Assembly: GCA_963807925.1 (NCBI GenBank)
Contig: CAWEDP010000002.1
Location: 806,001-870,000, forward strand
Source: CAWEDP01 sp963807925
Lineage (GTDB): Bacteria; Acidobacteriota; Vicinamibacteria; Vicinamibacterales; CAVVIG01
DNA length: 64,000 nucleotides
Reading direction: 5' to 3'
Made by a program: the position numbers and the translations under genes. This document shows, one piece after another, positions 17,747 to 27,788 of this stretch (positions are counted from its first letter, which is position 1; each line of letters begins with the position of its first letter). The notes beneath the pieces were generated by a model. The model saw only the letters and a list, made by a program, of their open reading frames with translations. It did not search any database and was not told the origin of the DNA.

Positions 17747-20194
17747 ATGCGTCGCGTGTTCGGAGCTGTCGTCGTCTGGGCCGTGTCGGCGGGTTGGACG
17801 CTCGTGCATATGTCCGCCGCGGCGCCGGTGGCGCCGGCTCAGCTGGCGCCGGTCGCCCCGGCGGCGTCCTCGCCGCGCGAGATCCTGGATCGCTACTGCG
17901 TCGGCTGCCACACGCAGCGCGCCAAGGAACCGCCTGGCGGTCTGGCGCTCGACGCGCTCGACATCAACCGGGTCGGAGACCATGCCGACTCATGGGAACG
18001 GGTGGTCCGCCGACTGCACGCCGGGTCGATGCCGCCGCAGCCGGCCCGCCGACCGGATCAGGCGACCTACGAGCGGCTGACCGCCTACCTCGAGACCGAA
18101 CTCGATCGCGCCGCGGCGGCCTCTCCCAATCCGGGCCGTCCCGTGCTGCACCGCCTGAACCGCGCGGAGTACGCCAACGCGATACGAGACGTGCTCGACC
18201 TCGACGTCGACGTGGCGTCGCTCCTGCCGCCCGACGACTCGGCGTACGGCTTCGACAACATCTCGGACGTGCTCGGGGTCTCGCCCTCGCTTCAGGAGCG
18301 CTATCTCACGGCGGCCAGAAAGGTGAGCGCGCTGGCCATCGGAGACATGCGCATCTCGCCCGGAAGCGACACGTACGGGATCCGGCAGGATCTCTCCCAG
18401 GATCGGCATCTCGAGGGTCTGCCGCTCGGCACCATCGGCGGCGTGCTCGTGCATCACACGTTTCCACTCGACGGCGAGTACACCTTCCAGGTGAAGCTGT
18501 ATCGGACCAATCTGAACATCGTGCGCGGGCTGGAGTACGAGCACCAGGTCGAGTTCGCGATCGACGGACGCCGCATCCACCTCGCCTCGATCGGCGGCAA
18601 GGAGGATCTGGCGGCGCTCTTCCAGAAGCCCACCGATACCAGCGACGAGGTGGACGCGCGTCTGCGCGTGCGGGTGCCGGTGAAGGCGGGGCCGCATACG
18701 GTCACGGTCGCGTTCGTCCAGGAGCCGGCCGTCACCGACAGCGTGCGCCTGCAGGGGTACATCCGCAGTTCCGCCGACAATTTCGACTGGTCCGGCCGGC
18801 CGCACATGCAGACGCTGGCCATTACCGGGCCGTTCAATCCGACCGGCCCCGGCGACACGCCGAGCCGCCGTCGCATCTTCACGTGCAATCCGGCCCCGGC
18901 CCGTGACGGCGCCGACACGGCCGCGCGCGCGGCGCGCGAGCGGGCCTGCGCGCGCCAGATTCTATCGACGATTGCCCGGCGCGCGTATCGCCGGCCGGTG
19001 GGTCCGTCGGATCTGGAGCCGGTGCTGCACTTCTACCAGGTCGGGCGCCAGGGCGGCGGCTTCAATCGCGGCATCCAGACGGGTCTCGAGCGGATCCTCG
19101 CGAGCCCGCAGTTCATGTTCCGCGTCGAGCGCGATCCGGCGGGCGTGCAACCAGGCGGCATCTATCGCATCAGCGACCTCGAACTGGCGTCGCGCCTGTC
19201 GTTCTTCCTGTGGAGCAGCGTGCCCGACGACGAGCTGCTGAACGTCGCCGCGGCGGGAAAGCTGAAGGATCGCGGCGAGCTGGAGCGGCAGACGCGCCGC
19301 ATGCTCGCGGACCCGCGCGCCGACGCCATCGTGAAGAATTTCGCGGGCCAGTGGCTGCAGCTCCGCAACGTGCGATCGGTCCAGCCGAACTCCGACGAGT
19401 TCCCCGATTTCGACGACAACCTTCGACAGGCGTTTCTGCGCGAGACAGAGCTGCTCTTCGAGAGCGTCATGCAGGAGGATCGAAGCGTCCTCGATCTGCT
19501 GCGCGCCGACTACACCTTCGTCAACGAGCGGCTGGCGCTCCATTACGGCATTCCGAACGTCCACGGCAGCCGCTTCCGCCGGGTGCCGGTCACCGACGAA
19601 GCGCGCAAGGGCCTGCTCGGCCAGGGCAGCATTCTGGCGCTGACCTCCCACGCCGAGCGCACGTCTCCGGTGGTCCGCGGCAAGTGGATTCTCGAAAACA
19701 TCCTCGGCACGCCGCCCCCGCCGCCGCCGCCCGACGTCCCGCCGCTCAAGGCTGACGAAGAGGGCCAGAAGCCGAGAACGCTTCGGGAACAGATGGCGGA
19801 GCATCGGACCAATCCGGTCTGCGCGAGCTGTCACAAAGTGATGGATCCGATCGGGTTCGCGCTCGAGAACTTCGACGCCGTCGGCGCGTGGCGCACGCGC
19901 GAGGCCGGCGGGCCGATCGACGCATCGGGCGAGCTCGCCGACGGCACGAAGATCAATGGCGTGGTCACGCTGCGCAATGCGCTGCTCAGCCGGCCCACCG
20001 TCTTCGTCGGAACGATGACGGAGAAGCTCCTGACCTATGCGCTCGGGCGCGGCCTGACCGCCGCCGACATGCCCATGGTGCGGGCGATCCTGCGGGAGAG
20101 CGCTCCGGGCGGGTACCGGTTCTCCTCGCTGATGCTCGGCATCGTGAACAGCCTGCCGTTCCAGATGCGGAAGGCGCAGGAGAGCGACAACTAG
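17747..20194 (+). CDS. Planctomycete-type cytochrome protein (DUF1587/1595/1592/1588/1585)
   Basis: 815 residues from ATG 17747; the open frame upstream runs antisense into the neighbouring gene and is rejected. Signal peptide (FGAVVVWAVSAGWTLVHMSAAA). Domains in order: heme motif CVGCH at 51-55; DUF1587 (LHRLNRAEYANAIRDVLDLD); a jelly-roll-like middle; DUF1595 (ILSTIARRAYRRPVG); DUF1592 (ASRLSFFLWSSVPDDELL); DUF1588 (LALTSHAERTSPVVRGKW, then CASCH at 692-696); DUF1585 (VGTMTEKLLTYALGRGL). Biochemical role unknown, but two heme sites and secretion point to a redox enzyme. It forms an operon with the DUF1552 and ankyrin genes, the standard partners. Confidence 0.9.
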   Translation: MRRVFGAVVVWAVSAGWTLVHMSAAAPVAPAQLAPVAPAASSPREILDRYCVGCHTQRAKEPPGGLALDALDINRVGDHADSWERVVRRLHAGSMPPQPARRPDQATYERLTAYLETELDRAAAASPNPGRPVLHRLNRAEYANAIRDVLDLDVDVASLLPPDDSAYGFDNISDVLGVSPSLQERYLTAARKVSALAIGDMRISPGSDTYGIRQDLSQDRHLEGLPLGTIGGVLVHHTFPLDGEYTFQVKLYRTNLNIVRGLEYEHQVEFAIDGRRIHLASIGGKEDLAALFQKPTDTSDEVDARLRVRVPVKAGPHTVTVAFVQEPAVTDSVRLQGYIRSSADNFDWSGRPHMQTLAITGPFNPTGPGDTPSRRRIFTCNPAPARDGADTAARAARERACARQILSTIARRAYRRPVGPSDLEPVLHFYQVGRQGGGFNRGIQTGLERILASPQFMFRVERDPAGVQPGGIYRISDLELASRLSFFLWSSVPDDELLNVAAAGKLKDRGELERQTRRMLADPRADAIVKNFAGQWLQLRNVRSVQPNSDEFPDFDDNLRQAFLRETELLFESVMQEDRSVLDLLRADYTFVNERLALHYGIPNVHGSRFRRVPVTDEARKGLLGQGSILALTSHAERTSPVVRGKWILENILGTPPPPPPPDVPPLKADEEGQKPRTLREQMAEHRTNPVCASCHKVMDPIGFALENFDAVGAWRTREAGGPIDASGELADGTKINGVVTLRNALLSRPTVFVGTMTEKLLTYALGRGLTAADMPMVRAILRESAPGGYRFSSLMLGIVNSLPFQMRKAQESDN

Positions 20195-20227
20195 CCCCCA
20201 CGGTGGGGTGGAGAGGTAGAGCCAGCG

Positions 20228-21551
20228 ATGTTCATCTCAAGACTGTCCTTGCCGCGCCGCACGTTCCTGCGCGGCATGGGGGCCACCGTCGCGCTGCCGT
20301 TTCTCGAAGCCATGGTCCCGGCCTTGACGGCGACCGCGAAGACGGCGGCGGCTCCCGCGCCGCGATTCGGCGCGGTGTACATCCCGAACGGCGCCATCGT
20401 GGACCAGTGGATCCCCGAGAAGGTGGGCGCCGGCTTCGAGTTCACGCCCATTCTCAAGCCGCTCGAACCGTTCGCCGACTCGGCGGTCGTCGTCACCAAC
20501 CTCACACGCTCGCATCCGGGCAGCCAGGTGGGCGACCATGCGGTCAGCGCGGCCGGATTCCTGACCGGCGTGTGGCCGAAGCGGACCGAGGCGGAAGACG
20601 TGCTGGCCAACACGACCATCGACCAGGTGGTCGCGCGCCAGATCGGCCAGGAGACGCCGTTCCCCTCGATCGAGGTCGCCACCGAGGACTTCACCGGCTA
20701 TGTCGGCGCGTGCTCGCCGGGCTTCAACTGCTCGTACATGAACACGGTCTCCTGGAGCACGCCGACGACGCCGCTGCCGATGGACATCAATCCGCGCGTG
20801 GTGTTCGAGCGGATGTTCGGCGATGCCGGCACGGCCGCCGCCCGGGCGGCGCGCATGCGCGAGGACCAGAGCCTGCTCGATTCCATCGCGCAGGAAGCCA
20901 AGACGCTGCAGCGCGGGCTGGGGCCGCGCGATCGTTCGCGCGTCAGCGGAGTATCTCGACAACCTGCGCGAGATCGAGCGGCGCATCCAGCGCGCCGAGG
21001 CGCATGGCGCGAGCGAGGTCACGATCGATGCGCCAATCGGCGTGCCCGACTCGTTCGAGGAGCACGTCGGGCTCATGTACGATCTGCTCGCGGTGGCCTA
21101 TCAGGCCGATATCACCCGCGTGTTCACGTTCATGCTCTCGCGCGAGCTCAGCCAGCGGACCTATCCGCAGATCGGCGTCACCGAGCAGCATCACTCCGTC
21201 TCGCACCACGGCAACGACCCGAACAAGATTGCGCAGAACGTGAAGATCAACACGTATCACGTGCGGCTGTTCGCCAAGTTCCTCGAGGCGCTGAAAGCCG
21301 CGCCGGACGGCGACGGCTCGATCCTCGATCATTCGCTCATCTTCTACGGCGGCGGCATGGGCAATCCGAACGGCCACCTGTCCGATCCGCTGCCGGTCGT
21401 CGCCCTTGGCGGCGGTGTCGGCCGCGGCCATCGCCACATCGAGCTGCCCAAGCGCACGCCGGTCGGGAACCTGTGGCTGACCGTCGCAAGGCACTACGGG
21501 AGCGCCATCGACACGTTCGGCGACAGCACCGGGAGCATCGATTTCTTCTGA
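20228..21551 (+). CDS. DUF1552 secreted protein, frameshifted
   Basis: Starts at ATG 20228, 33 bases after the DUF1592-type gene. The leader LPRRTFLRGMGATVALPFLE looks like a Tat signal, meaning export of a folded protein. The first frame carries about 240 conserved residues (AVYIPNGAIVDQWIP; AGFLTGVWPK; SIEVATEDFTG) to RDRSRVS. The natural continuation EYLDNLREIERRIQ is in another frame, which runs to 21551 (LMYDLLAVAYQADITRVFTF; HHSVSHHG; GSILDHSLIFYGGGMGN). One extra G at about 20948 explains this. The full protein would be about 440 residues, normal for the family. DUF1552 proteins are related to sulfatase/phosphatase-like DUF1501 proteins; no activity is established. Confidence 0.82.
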
Positions 21552-21561
21552 GCGCCCTGCC

Positions 21562-23082
21562 GTGCCGAGACGCGCGCTTCTCTTCGCCTTCGCCCTCACG
21601 GCGACGCTCACCGCCGGCGGGGCGGAGATGCGGCTCGTGGATGCCGTCAAAGCGGGCAATCGGGACGCGGTCCGCGCGCTGCTCCGGACGCGGCCGAGCG
21701 AGGTCGGCGCGGCCGAAGCCGACGGGACCACGGCGCTTCACTGGGCGGTGCGCGGCGACGACGAGGAAGTCAGCCGCCTGCTGTTGAAGGCGGGCGCCAA
21801 TCCGGGCGCCGCGAACCGCTACGGCATGACGCCGATCACGCTGGCCGCCTCCAACGGAAACGCCGCCATGGTCGAGCTGCTGCTTGCCGCGGGCGCCGAC
21901 GCGAACACGAGCCTGCCGCACGGCGAGAGCGTGCTCATGACGGCGGCCCGAACGGGCAGTCCCGACGTCGTCGGCACACTGCTGGCGCATGGCGCGCGCG
22001 TCGATGCGGCCGACGATCGGCTCGGGGAGAACGCGCTGATGTGGGCGGCGGCCCACGACCATCCGGACGTGGTGAAGCTGCTGGTCGAGCACGGCGCGGA
22101 GGTCAACGGCCGTTCGAAGGCGCTCCAGTACGAGAAGGATCGGTTCGGTCTCGAGGGCGTGCTGACCATCCTGCCCCGTGGCAGCTGGACGCCGCTGATG
22201 TACGCGGCGCGCGACGGCGCGGTCGGAGCGACCCGGGCGCTGGCCGAAGCGGGCGCCGACCTCAATCTCACCGATCCCGAGGGCACGACGGCGCTCGTGC
22301 GCGCCATCGTCAACGTCCACTACGATGTGGCGGGCGTGCTGCTCGACCACGGCGCCGACCCGAACCTCGTCGACACGGCCGGCATGGCGGCGCTCTACGC
22401 CGTCGCGGAGATGGAGACGATCGGCGAGATCTACGGGCGGCCGCCGCGCAGGTTCGGCGATCGACTCGATGCCGTCGGGCTCGTCAAGCTGCTGCTGAAG
22501 CACGGGGCCAATCCCAACGCGCAGCTCCGGACCGCCACACTACAGAAGAACCACACGCCGGGCGAAGGGACGCTCGGCAACGGCGCGACCCCGTTGATGC
22601 GCGCGGCCAAGGGCGGCGATTACGGGGTCATCGAGGCGCTGCTCGAAGGCGGCGCCGATCCGACGGCCAGGCAGCGCAACGGGGCGACGGCGCTGATGAT
22701 TGCGGCGGGGCTCGGGCGCGGGGTCGGCGTCTTCTCGAAAGATGTCGGCACCGAGGATGACATGTTCCGATCGGTCAAGCTCCTGGTGGATCGCTTCGTC
22801 GACCCGAACGTGACGAACGACGCCGGCCAGACCGCGATGCATTTCGCCGTGCGCACCGGCGACCCGATCGTGAAGCTGCTCGCCGACCACGGCGCCGCCA
22901 TCGACGTCAAGGACCGCCAGGGGCGCACGCCCATCGACTACGCCCGCGGCGCCGGTCTGCGGGGCCGCGCGGGCGGTCCGGTCCCCGTGCGCGAGAGCAC
23001 GGTGGCCCTGCTCTCCAAATTATTGGTCGAGCGCGGGCTCCCGGTGCCGAATTCACCTCCCCAGCCGCCGAAAGGCGATTGA
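21562..23082 (+). CDS. Secreted ankyrin-repeat protein
   Basis: 506 residues from a GTG 11 bases after the DUF1552 stop, with a signal peptide (LLFAFALTATLTAGGA). About nine ankyrin repeats follow: GTTALHWAVRGDDEEVSRLL, TPITLAASNGNAAMVELLL, ALMWAAAHDHPDVVKLLVEH, ATPLMRAAKGGDYGVIEALL and others. A non-repeat insert (KALQYEKDRFGLEGVLT) interrupts the series near residue 190. Export of an ankyrin protein is unusual in bacteria in general but standard next to DUF1592/DUF1552 genes. It is probably a scaffold or partner for those proteins. Confidence 0.88.
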   Translation: MPRRALLFAFALTATLTAGGAEMRLVDAVKAGNRDAVRALLRTRPSEVGAAEADGTTALHWAVRGDDEEVSRLLLKAGANPGAANRYGMTPITLAASNGNAAMVELLLAAGADANTSLPHGESVLMTAARTGSPDVVGTLLAHGARVDAADDRLGENALMWAAAHDHPDVVKLLVEHGAEVNGRSKALQYEKDRFGLEGVLTILPRGSWTPLMYAARDGAVGATRALAEAGADLNLTDPEGTTALVRAIVNVHYDVAGVLLDHGADPNLVDTAGMAALYAVAEMETIGEIYGRPPRRFGDRLDAVGLVKLLLKHGANPNAQLRTATLQKNHTPGEGTLGNGATPLMRAAKGGDYGVIEALLEGGADPTARQRNGATALMIAAGLGRGVGVFSKDVGTEDDMFRSVKLLVDRFVDPNVTNDAGQTAMHFAVRTGDPIVKLLADHGAAIDVKDRQGRTPIDYARGAGLRGRAGGPVPVRESTVALLSKLLVERGLPVPNSPPQPPKGD

Positions 23083-23107
23083 TCTCCCGAGCGGCCGGCG
23101 CTATAAA
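23079..23107 (+). promoter_or_regulatory. Likely sigma70-type promoter of TonB-receptor-like gene
   Basis: TTGATC at 23079-23084 and TATAAA at 23102-23107 are separated by exactly 17 bases. Initiation would fall near 23114, about 34 bases before the ATG at 23148, which has a full AGGAGG ribosome site at 23138-23143. The promoter overlaps the last codons of the ankyrin gene, so the receptor can be transcribed on its own. Confidence 0.55.
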
Positions 23108-23147
23108 CTCACCGGGCTGTGTGAAGTCTGCCTGTACAGGAGGAGCC

Positions 23148-26100
23148 ATGGCACGGATGAGAGCGGCGAAACTCTGTTTCGCACTGGCGATACTGCTTCT
23201 GCCCGCGGGGCGCGCGCTGGCGCAAGGCCAGACCGGCTCGATCGCGGGCATCGTGAAGGACACGACCGGCGCGGTGCTGCCCGGCGTGACGGTGGAAGCG
23301 GCCAGTCCGGCGCTCATCGAAAAGACCCGCACAGCGATCACCGACGGCCAGGGCGCGTACAAGATCATCGACCTGCGGCCGGGCACCTACTCGGTCACCT
23401 TCACGCTCACCGGGTTCAGCACGGTGAAGCGGGAGGGCATCGAGCTGACCACGTCGTTCACCGCCAACGTCAGTGCGGAGATGAGGGTCGGCACGGTCCA
23501 GGAGACCGTCACGGTGACCGGAGAGAGCCCGATCGTCGACGTGCAGAACGTGGTGCAGAAGAGCACCGCGACGCGTGACGTCATGGACGCGATTCCAACC
23601 GATCGCAACTTCGTCAGCTTCGCGGCGCTGACGCCGGCCGTGCTCGTCACAGGCGTGCGCCAGAACGTCGGCGGGTCGATTCCTGAAACGGGCATGAACC
23701 TCGTCGTGCACGGCAGCCGCGCGGGCGACAGCCTGGTCATGGTCGACGGGATGCCGGTCATCAACGGCAGCGGCGCCGGCGGGCTGCAGTACGGCAACTA
23801 CCTGAACAACGCCGTGGCCCAGGAGATCACGTTCCAGACCGACGCCCAGAGCGCCGAGTTCGAGCGGGCGTCGGTGTACTCGAACTTCATCCCGAAAGAG
23901 GGGTCGAACACCTTCAGGGGCCTGTTCACCGGACGCTTCACCAACGAGAGCCTCGAAGCCGACAACCTGGATGCGACCTACATCGCGCAGGGCCTGACGA
24001 GCGGCAGCCGCGTCAACAAGATCTGGGACGCCAACCCCGCGGGCGGCGGCCCGATCGTCAAAGACAAGATGTGGATTTACTCGTCGTACCGCCACTGGGG
24101 AACCTACAATACGGTCGCCGGGTCGTTCAAGGACGCCGACTTCACCGAGTTCTTCTACCGGCCCGGCACCGAGCAGAACCTCTTTCCCGTGTGGCACGAG
24201 TCGGGCGTCGCCCGGCTGACGAACCAGTTCGGGTCCAAGAACAAGACGAACCTGTACTACGACTGGCAGTACACCTACTTCGGCAACTGCTTCGTGCCGA
24301 CCTTCTCCACCGCGATCAGCGCGTGCCCGGAATACAAGAACATCCCGCAGTACATCATCCAGGGGAGCTGGAGCTCCCCGGTCACCAACAAGCTGCTGCT
24401 CGAAGCGGGGGCGACCCTCACGGCGCAGGACTTCCATGGCTACCGCCGCGCGGGCATTCCCGATACGCAGTTCGCCGTCACCGATCGCACTCCGTCCACC
24501 GGGCTGGGGTATCCGACGACGTGGGGATCGTCGACGACCTACGGCGCCAACCGCAGCGACCAGTCGAACTACAGGATCTCGGCGTCGTATGTGACCGGCA
24601 CGCACGCGTTCAAGGCGGGCATGACGCTCATGCATCAGTGGCGGCTCAACACACAGGAGCCGAACAACTCGGTGGCGCTGACCATTCAATGCAATTCGGC
24701 CCAGGCGCCCACCGCCGGCACCTGCGCGGCGTTCTCGCTGACCCAGTACGCGACGCCCATCCAGTACCAGGAGCACGTGAACTACAACATGGGGATCTTC
24801 GCGCAGGACCAGTGGACCTACCGCCGGTTGACCGCCAACTACGGCGTCCGGTTCGACTTCCTCAATGCCAGTGTGGACGCGCAGCAGGTCGCCGCCGGTC
24901 CGTTCACTCCCGCGCGCAGCTTCGACAACGTGCCCAACGCCCCGAACTGGAAGGACGTCGATCCGCGATTCGGCGTCGCCTACGACGTGAGCGGGAACGG
25001 CAAGACCGCGGTGAAGGCCAGCATCGGGCGGTACGTGGTGGCCGATTCCTATACCATCGCCCGCGCGCTCAACCCGATGCAGTCGACCGTCAACAGCGTC
25101 ACGCGTACGTGGGCGGATCCGAGCGGCACCTTCAACCCGTTCAACGACTGCGACCTGACGAACCTGGCCGCCAACAGTCTGTTCCCGGGGCAGACCGGCT
25201 GCGGGGCGATTTCGAGCCCGCTCTTCGCCCAGATCCAGACCCGCACCACCAACTACGATCCGGCGCTCGTCCAGGGCTGGGGCGTGCGGCCGTCGAACTG
25301 GGAGTTCCAGACGAGCATCCAGCGCGAGCTGTTTCCGCGCGTGTCGGTGTACGCCGGGTACTCACGCCGCTGGTACGTGAATCAGCAGGTCACGACCAAC
25401 CGCGCCGTCAGCAACGCCAGTTACACCGGCTACTGCGTTCCGGTGCCGGTCGATCCGCGACTGCCGACGAGCGGCGGAACCATGTGCGGCCTGTTCGACA
25501 TCAACCGGGCGACCACCGCCGACAACCTGATCACGACCGCGTCGACCGCCGGCGTCAACCTGTCGGACGTCTACGACGGGTTCGACTTCAATGCGGCGGC
25601 GCGGCTGCCGCGCGGCATCAACCTGTCGGGCGGCGTCAGTCTCGGCCGCGAGCGCACCAACACGTGCGACCTGACGAGCAATCTCAGCTTCGGGTTCTCC
25701 GGTGCGTTCTCCCGCTCCGATCCGGCGTACTGCGACGTGCATCCGCCGTTCCAGCCGCAGTGGAAGGCGCAGGCCACCTATCCGCTCCCGCTCCGCTTCC
25801 AGGTGAGCGCGAACTTCCAGAGCCTGTCCGGACCGGACCTCTCGGCCAACTATCCGCTGACCAACGCCATCGCGTCACCGTCGCTCGGCCGGAACTTCAC
25901 CAACGTCGCGCCGACGGTGAACCTGCTGCCGCCCGGGACGCTGTATGGCGATCGGATCTATCAGACGGACCTTCGTCTGAACTGGACCGTGAAGGCGGGC
26001 CGCACGACGATACGGCCGAATCTCAACCTGTACAACCTGTTCAACGCCAATCCGATCCTGACGTATGCCACGACGTATACGGCGACCGGCTGGCTGTCAC

Positions 26101-26156
26101 CGCAGGTGATCCTGACGCCCCGGTTCATGGACTTCGGCGTGCAGGTGGAGTTCTAG
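23148..26156 (+). CDS. TonB-dependent receptor-like outer membrane protein with carboxypeptidase-regulatory domain
   Basis: 1002 residues; ATG 23148 is chosen over an earlier in-frame start because of the perfect AGGAGG and the signal peptide (CFALAILLLPAGRALAQ). Residues ~25-110 are a carboxypeptidase-regulatory-like beta sandwich (GSIAGIVKDTTGAVLPGVTV; YKIIDLRPGTYSVTFTLTGF). A plug-like region follows (ETVTVTGESPIVDVQ; LVMVDGMPVING), then a long beta-barrel rich in aromatic strands, ending MDFGVQVEF with a terminal Phe as barrel-assembly signal. This is the large Acidobacteriota version of TonB-linked receptors, presumed to import glycans or organic ligands. No dedicated TonB or ExbBD gene is nearby. 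Confidence 0.87.
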   Translation: MARMRAAKLCFALAILLLPAGRALAQGQTGSIAGIVKDTTGAVLPGVTVEAASPALIEKTRTAITDGQGAYKIIDLRPGTYSVTFTLTGFSTVKREGIELTTSFTANVSAEMRVGTVQETVTVTGESPIVDVQNVVQKSTATRDVMDAIPTDRNFVSFAALTPAVLVTGVRQNVGGSIPETGMNLVVHGSRAGDSLVMVDGMPVINGSGAGGLQYGNYLNNAVAQEITFQTDAQSAEFERASVYSNFIPKEGSNTFRGLFTGRFTNESLEADNLDATYIAQGLTSGSRVNKIWDANPAGGGPIVKDKMWIYSSYRHWGTYNTVAGSFKDADFTEFFYRPGTEQNLFPVWHESGVARLTNQFGSKNKTNLYYDWQYTYFGNCFVPTFSTAISACPEYKNIPQYIIQGSWSSPVTNKLLLEAGATLTAQDFHGYRRAGIPDTQFAVTDRTPSTGLGYPTTWGSSTTYGANRSDQSNYRISASYVTGTHAFKAGMTLMHQWRLNTQEPNNSVALTIQCNSAQAPTAGTCAAFSLTQYATPIQYQEHVNYNMGIFAQDQWTYRRLTANYGVRFDFLNASVDAQQVAAGPFTPARSFDNVPNAPNWKDVDPRFGVAYDVSGNGKTAVKASIGRYVVADSYTIARALNPMQSTVNSVTRTWADPSGTFNPFNDCDLTNLAANSLFPGQTGCGAISSPLFAQIQTRTTNYDPALVQGWGVRPSNWEFQTSIQRELFPRVSVYAGYSRRWYVNQQVTTNRAVSNASYTGYCVPVPVDPRLPTSGGTMCGLFDINRATTADNLITTASTAGVNLSDVYDGFDFNAAARLPRGINLSGGVSLGRERTNTCDLTSNLSFGFSGAFSRSDPAYCDVHPPFQPQWKAQATYPLPLRFQVSANFQSLSGPDLSANYPLTNAIASPSLGRNFTNVAPTVNLLPPGTLYGDRIYQTDLRLNWTVKAGRTTIRPNLNLYNLFNANPILTYATTYTATGWLSPQVILTPRFMDFGVQVEF

Positions 26157-26192
26157 CGACCCTTTACGGCTGTGGGTCCGGCATCAGAAGAG

Positions 26193-26224
26193 GGGCGGCC
26201 GCCAGTCCGGGGCCGCCCGTTTTT
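26193..26224 (+). terminator. Rho-independent terminator
   Basis: GGGCGGCC (26193-26200) pairs perfectly with GGCCGCCC (26211-26218) across a 10-base loop and is followed by GTTTTT. It stands 36 bases after the receptor stop codon. Confidence 0.85.
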
Positions 26225-26306
26225 CGCGCGTTCGAGCCTCCACCGACTCTTCACGCCGGATCCAATCCAGTCCCGGCTTTCCAGGTCCCCGATTTCCAGT
26301 TCCTGA

Positions 26307-27773
26307 GTGTCTGAGCCGTTCTCGCACGTTCTCGGCCGATGGGTCGAGGCGCTCACCTTCGACGCGCTGCCGGCCGACGTCATCGAGTCGACGAAACGCC
26401 GCGTGCTCGACGTGATCGGCTTGTCGCTCGCCGGCGCGGCGACAGCCTTCGGTCAATCGGTGCGACACGCGGCCCTCCTGCTTTCGCCTCCGGGTCCGTG
26501 CCGGCTGGCGGGCACGGGCGAGGGCGTCGACGTCAGAACGGCAGCGTTCGCGAACGGGTCGTATTCGCAGGCGCTCGAGTTCGACGACACGCACGACGAA
26601 TCGATCGTTCACATGAGCAGTCCGTCGGTCGCGGCGGCGCTCGCGCTGGCGGAGTTTGTCGCGGCGACTCCCAGGAACGTCGGCGCCTCGTTCGGGCACG
26701 GCCATCCAGGTCCCGTCTCCGGACGTGATCTGATCCTGGCGATCGCCCTTGGCAACGAGATCTCCTGCCGCGTCGGGAGCGTCGCCCCCGGACAGTTTCA
26801 CCGCCTCGGTTTCCACCCGAGCGGGCTGTTTGCGCCCTTCGGCGTGACCTACCTCGCTGGCAAGCTCCTGGGCCTCGACCGGGACGCCATGGCCCGCGCC
26901 GCCGGCATCTGCGGGAGCTTCGCGGCGGGGATCCTCGAGTGCTGGGTGGACGGCACGCAGCCGAAGTTCCTGCACCCCGGGTGGGCCGCCCAGAGCGGCA
27001 TCACTGCCGCGTGCCTGGCGTGGGCGGGCAGCACCGGACCGGCCGCCGTTTTCGAGGGCCGGTTCGGCCTGTTCTCATCGCACCTGCAGGATCCGGCCGC
27101 GCCGCGCGATCTCGGTCGCATCACGCGCGATCTCGGCGGGCGCTGGGATTCCCGCAACGCGTCGTTCAAGCCGTTCCCGGCCGCACACGTGCTGCACCCC
27201 TACATCGACGCGCTGCTGAGGCTGAGGGCCAGCCGCCGCCTGGAGCCGGCGGACGTCGCGCGCATCGACGTCCCGGTCGCGGCCTTCATCGTCCCGATTG
27301 TGTGCGAGCCGGCGGCGGAAAAAGTGGCGCCGCTGTCGGATTCGCACGGCCGCGTCAGCCTGCAGTACACGCTTGCCGAGGCGTTGTACCGCGGCGAGCT
27401 GGGGAACGCCGCGTACGCCGAGGACAGTCTGCGGCATCCCGGGATTCTCGCGCTGGCCCGGCGCGTTCACTACGTCGTCGATCCGACGTTTCCCGGGCCG
27501 GGTCGGTTCAAGGGGGCCGTCCGCGTGACGCTCGCCGACGGCCGGTCGCTCGAGGAGATCGAGGAGCACAACCGCGGATCGGCGCAGAACCCGATGACCG
27601 ATGACGAGCTCCGCGCGAAGTTCGAGGCCAATGCCGAAGGATTCTTGTCTGCGGGCGCACGCGACCGAGTCGTGCGCGAGATCCTGCGGCTGGAGACGCT
27701 CGAGGACGCCACCAGGCTGGTGGACCTTATTTCGCCGCCCGTTCGTCCGCCCGCGCCCCCGACAGGATGTTGA
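26307..27773 (+). CDS. MmgE/PrpD family protein
   Basis: 488 residues from a GTG. Family features: GRWVEALTFDALPADVIEST, RRVLDVIGLSLAG, LEFDDTHDESIVHMSSPSV (the FDDTH segment), FHPSGLFAPFGVTYLAGKLL, and near the C-terminus GSAQNPMTDDELRAKF. Substrate unknown; no propionate-pathway genes are adjacent. The C-terminal tail is encoded opposite a relic of the neighbouring secreted-protein family (27727-27783), so its last ~15 residues, Pro-rich PPVRPPAPPTGC, may not be the ancestral end. The reverse-strand gene at 27789 is convergent. Confidence 0.85.
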   Translation: MSEPFSHVLGRWVEALTFDALPADVIESTKRRVLDVIGLSLAGAATAFGQSVRHAALLLSPPGPCRLAGTGEGVDVRTAAFANGSYSQALEFDDTHDESIVHMSSPSVAAALALAEFVAATPRNVGASFGHGHPGPVSGRDLILAIALGNEISCRVGSVAPGQFHRLGFHPSGLFAPFGVTYLAGKLLGLDRDAMARAAGICGSFAAGILECWVDGTQPKFLHPGWAAQSGITAACLAWAGSTGPAAVFEGRFGLFSSHLQDPAAPRDLGRITRDLGGRWDSRNASFKPFPAAHVLHPYIDALLRLRASRRLEPADVARIDVPVAAFIVPIVCEPAAEKVAPLSDSHGRVSLQYTLAEALYRGELGNAAYAEDSLRHPGILALARRVHYVVDPTFPGPGRFKGAVRVTLADGRSLEEIEEHNRGSAQNPMTDDELRAKFEANAEGFLSAGARDRVVREILRLETLEDATRLVDLISPPVRPPAPPTGC

Positions 27774-27783
27774 AGAGCGCGTA
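27727..27783 (-). pseudogene. Relic C-terminal tail of a PWGDPDLxG-family gene
   Basis: On the minus strand this reads YALFNILSGARADERAAK then TAA. The intact gene just upstream ends YGLRNILSAARAAEAAAK, so the last ~18 codons appear twice in tandem, five bases apart. It has no start of its own and overlaps the PrpD-like gene. It is either a partial tandem duplication or what remains of a deleted paralogue; the variant GARADER matches the usual family ending better than the intact copy does. Confidence 0.5.
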
Positions 27784-27788
27784 GCGCT

